Shown here piece by piece: positions 62,504-64,000 of a stretch of DNA of 64,000 bases. The notes below the pieces were generated by a model. That model ran no database searches. It saw only the letters and a program-made list of their open reading frames with translations, and had not been told where the DNA came from. Where the stretch lies: NCBI GenBank assembly GCA_013911065.1, contig JACERV010000020.1:1-64000 (forward strand), given 5' to 3'. The DNA comes from Ruminococcus sp. Lineage in GTDB: Bacteria > Bacillota > Clostridia > Lachnospirales > Lachnospiraceae. Made by a program: the position numbers and the translations under genes. How positions within the stretch are numbered: the stretch's first letter is position 1; every line of letters starts with the position of its first letter.

Positions 62504-63445
62504 ATGAACAGAATTTTAACTTATGAAGTAAAAAAAGAGCAGGAAAACCTGCGTATAGAGCAATATCTGAGGAGACACCGCTACTCACGGCAGAATCTCA
62601 CCGAATTAAAAAAGATGCCGGACAGTATTCTTGTAAATGGCATCCCCCGTTATTTAAAACAAAGGCTGGCTTCCGGAGATATCCTGACGGTACATATCCA
62701 GGAAACGGAATCTTCTGAACATATCCCTCCCATATCTATCCCTCTGGATATTGTATACGAGGATGAAGATATCCTTGTCATTAACAAACCTGCCGGTATG
62801 CCCACCCATCCTTCCATGAACAATTATACAAATACCCTGGCAAACGGGCTGGCATGGTATTTTCAGACTCAGGGAAAAGCGTTTGTCTTCCGCTGCACCA
62901 ACCGCCTGGACCGGGACACCTCGGGACTGACCGTGGTGGCAAAGCATATGCTTAGCTCCAATATCCTGTCCTCTATGGCAGTGCACCATGAGGTTTCCCG
63001 GGAGTATTTAGCACTTGTACGCGGCAATATCACACCTGCCCAGGGGACGATTCGCGCACCTTTGTCCCGAAAACCAGGCTCCATCATTGAGCGTACGGTG
63101 GATTTTGAAAACGGTGAGTCTGCAGTCACCCATTACCGTGTCGTAAAAGAACAGCATGGGCACAGCCTTGTTTCTCTTCAATTAGAGACAGGCCGTACCC
63201 ATCAGATACGCATTCATATGAAATATCTTGGCTTCCCATTGATTGGTGACTATCTTTATAATCCGGATATGGAGTACATGCAGAGGCAGGCGCTTCACTG
63301 CTGCCGTCTGGCCTTCTGCCACCCTGTGACCGAAGAGTATATTGCTTTTTCCGCACCTTTGCCCGTGGATATGCAGAACGTCCTTACTCCGGCAAAAGAT
63401 ACAATAAAACAGAGCCCAATCAAGTGGGATCATAATTCTGAGTAA
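62504..63445 (+). CDS. RluA-family pseudouridine synthase
   Basis: 313 residues. N-terminal S4-like RNA-binding part (about 12-70) and the catalytic domain with HPSMNNYTNTLANGL, the catalytic Asp in CTNRLDRDTSGLTV, and LETGRTHQIRIHMKYLGFPL. Modifies rRNA or tRNA uridine; target not known. GAGG site. The 3' end overlaps the convergent GGDEF gene by 16 bases. Confidence 0.92.
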   Translation: MNRILTYEVKKEQENLRIEQYLRRHRYSRQNLTELKKMPDSILVNGIPRYLKQRLASGDILTVHIQETESSEHIPPISIPLDIVYEDEDILVINKPAGMPTHPSMNNYTNTLANGLAWYFQTQGKAFVFRCTNRLDRDTSGLTVVAKHMLSSNILSSMAVHHEVSREYLALVRGNITPAQGTIRAPLSRKPGSIIERTVDFENGESAVTHYRVVKEQHGHSLVSLQLETGRTHQIRIHMKYLGFPLIGDYLYNPDMEYMQRQALHCCRLAFCHPVTEEYIAFSAPLPVDMQNVLTPAKDTIKQSPIKWDHNSE

Positions 63446-64000
63446 AATGCATACTGGTTCTTACCATTATTTTTTGCCGCGTACATTGCCTTGTCCGAAT
63501 TGTTAATCAATTCCTCAGCGGTATTCCCGTCAGACCCGGAAATACTGATGCCTATGCTTGACGTAACAGACACCACTGTCCCGGCTTCATCAATTTTAAT
63601 AGGTTTTTTCACTGAATCAATCAACTGCCCACATAATGCTTCGACTTGCTCTCTGCTCTCAGCATTTTCAATCACCAGCACAAACTCATCCCCTCCCAGC
63701 CTGGAAACCATATCGCAGCCCCTGACGGTGTTCACAAGCCTGCGGGCTGTAAAAATCAGAACAATATCTCCTGCATCATGCCCATACAGGTCATTTATGG
63801 ATTTAAAACCATCCAGATCAACAAATAAAACAGCAATGACTCCTTTTTCATAATTTGCCGCCTTTATGGAAAATTCCAAATGATTCTGAAACATCCGCCG
63901 GTTCGGCAGACCCGTAAGTGTATCGTGGTTTGCCATGTGTGCAAGCCGCTCTTCCGCTCCCTGGCGGATCTTGATTTCTTCTCTCAGCTCCTTCGTCCTG
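63430..64000 (-). CDS. diguanylate cyclase (GGDEF), 5' part outside window
   Basis: C-terminal part of a c-di-GMP synthase. The GGDEF domain starts near 63930 (HDTLTGLPNRRMFQNHLEFS); active site SRLGGDEF and an RGCD inhibitory I-site five residues upstream are intact, so it is likely active and product-inhibited. The reading frame continues past 63936 to the window edge (KELREEIKIRQGAEERLAHM), a coiled linker, so a sensory domain probably lies beyond. Confidence 0.92.
   Translation of the reverse strand, partial: RTKELREEIKIRQGAEERLAHMANHDTLTGLPNRRMFQNHLEFSIKAANYEKGVIAVLFVDLDGFKSINDLYGHDAGDIVLIFTARRLVNTVRGCDMVSRLGGDEFVLVIENAESREQVEALCGQLIDSVKKPIKIDEAGTVVSVTSSIGISISGSDGNTAEELINNSDKAMYAAKNNGKNQYAFYSEL

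Noticed and set aside
1-64000. CRISPR array, tRNA or rRNA genes
   Set aside because: No regularly spaced direct repeats and no tRNA- or rRNA-like segments were noticed. A tRNAscan or CRISPR finder run would be decisive.

Overview
The window looks like a low-to-mid GC Gram-positive anaerobe of the Clostridia, most likely Lachnospiraceae. This is inferred from the AGGAGG-type ribosome binding sites, sigma-A-like promoters, a lactate dehydrogenase/Etf operon, BirA-regulated bioY, Rrf2-controlled cysteine genes and a Tn916-type conjugative element. No species is claimed.

Layout. (1) 1-5.2 kb is chromosome: enolase, a YitT-type membrane protein, a SleB-type cell wall hydrolase, a flavin/pyridoxamine-oxidase-like protein, and the riboflavin transporter ribU behind an FMN riboswitch. 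(2) 5.2-33.1 kb is a complete integrative and conjugative element (ICE) of about 27.9 kb. It is bounded by a 17-bp direct repeat and carries integrase and excisionase, a Tn916-like conjugation set (TcpC, a two-domain cell wall hydrolase, a TrbL-like membrane protein, VirB4, TcpE, TcpD, the FtsK-type coupling protein, a MobT relaxase, two DUF961 proteins), an oriT, a 1510-residue thioester/SpaA/VaFE surface adhesin, several small regulators, a LexA-like cleavable repressor and a HicAB toxin-antitoxin pair. I see no antibiotic-resistance gene in it. (3) 33.2-39.2 kb is a lactate-oxidation operon (permease, EtfB, EtfA, FAD-dependent lactate dehydrogenase) with its GntR regulator. (4) 39.3-44.7 kb holds a UMF1-type transporter, a HAD phosphatase, a flavin reductase, a zinc alcohol dehydrogenase and an aldehyde dehydrogenase. 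(5) 44.7-51 kb holds nadA and a cysteine/methionine block with an Rrf2 regulator. (6) 51.1-56.9 kb holds a nitroreductase and a five-gene operon of an ABC importer, an ATC-hydrolase-like protein and an M20 amidohydrolase. (7) 57-64 kb holds a chemoreceptor, bioY, tex, an RluA-type pseudouridine synthase and a truncated GGDEF protein.

The main observation is the ICE insertion site. Its 17-bp core is the 5' strand of the FMN riboswitch aptamer (P1 and the start of the conserved core). Integration therefore leaves the aptamer of ribU intact but separates it from its native promoter, which now lies beyond the right end of the element. The left end of the ICE carries its own outward promoter (TTGTAT-N17-TATAAT) placed almost exactly where the native one (TTGAAA-N17-TATAAT) used to sit. 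The element thus appears to target a conserved riboswitch and to supply a replacement promoter so that the host gene stays on and FMN-regulated.

Within the ICE nearly everything from 31.3 kb down to 5.4 kb is on the minus strand, downstream of one promoter next to the repressor. Four TTCGAA boxes surround that divergent promoter pair. At least six genes of 49-59 codons with good ribosome binding sites lie in the gaps of the conjugation operon. Elsewhere the window has a three-copy hairpin repeat, a decayed copy of the alcohol dehydrogenase start upstream of the lactate regulator, and readable operators for the GntR regulator, BirA and the M20/ABC operon.
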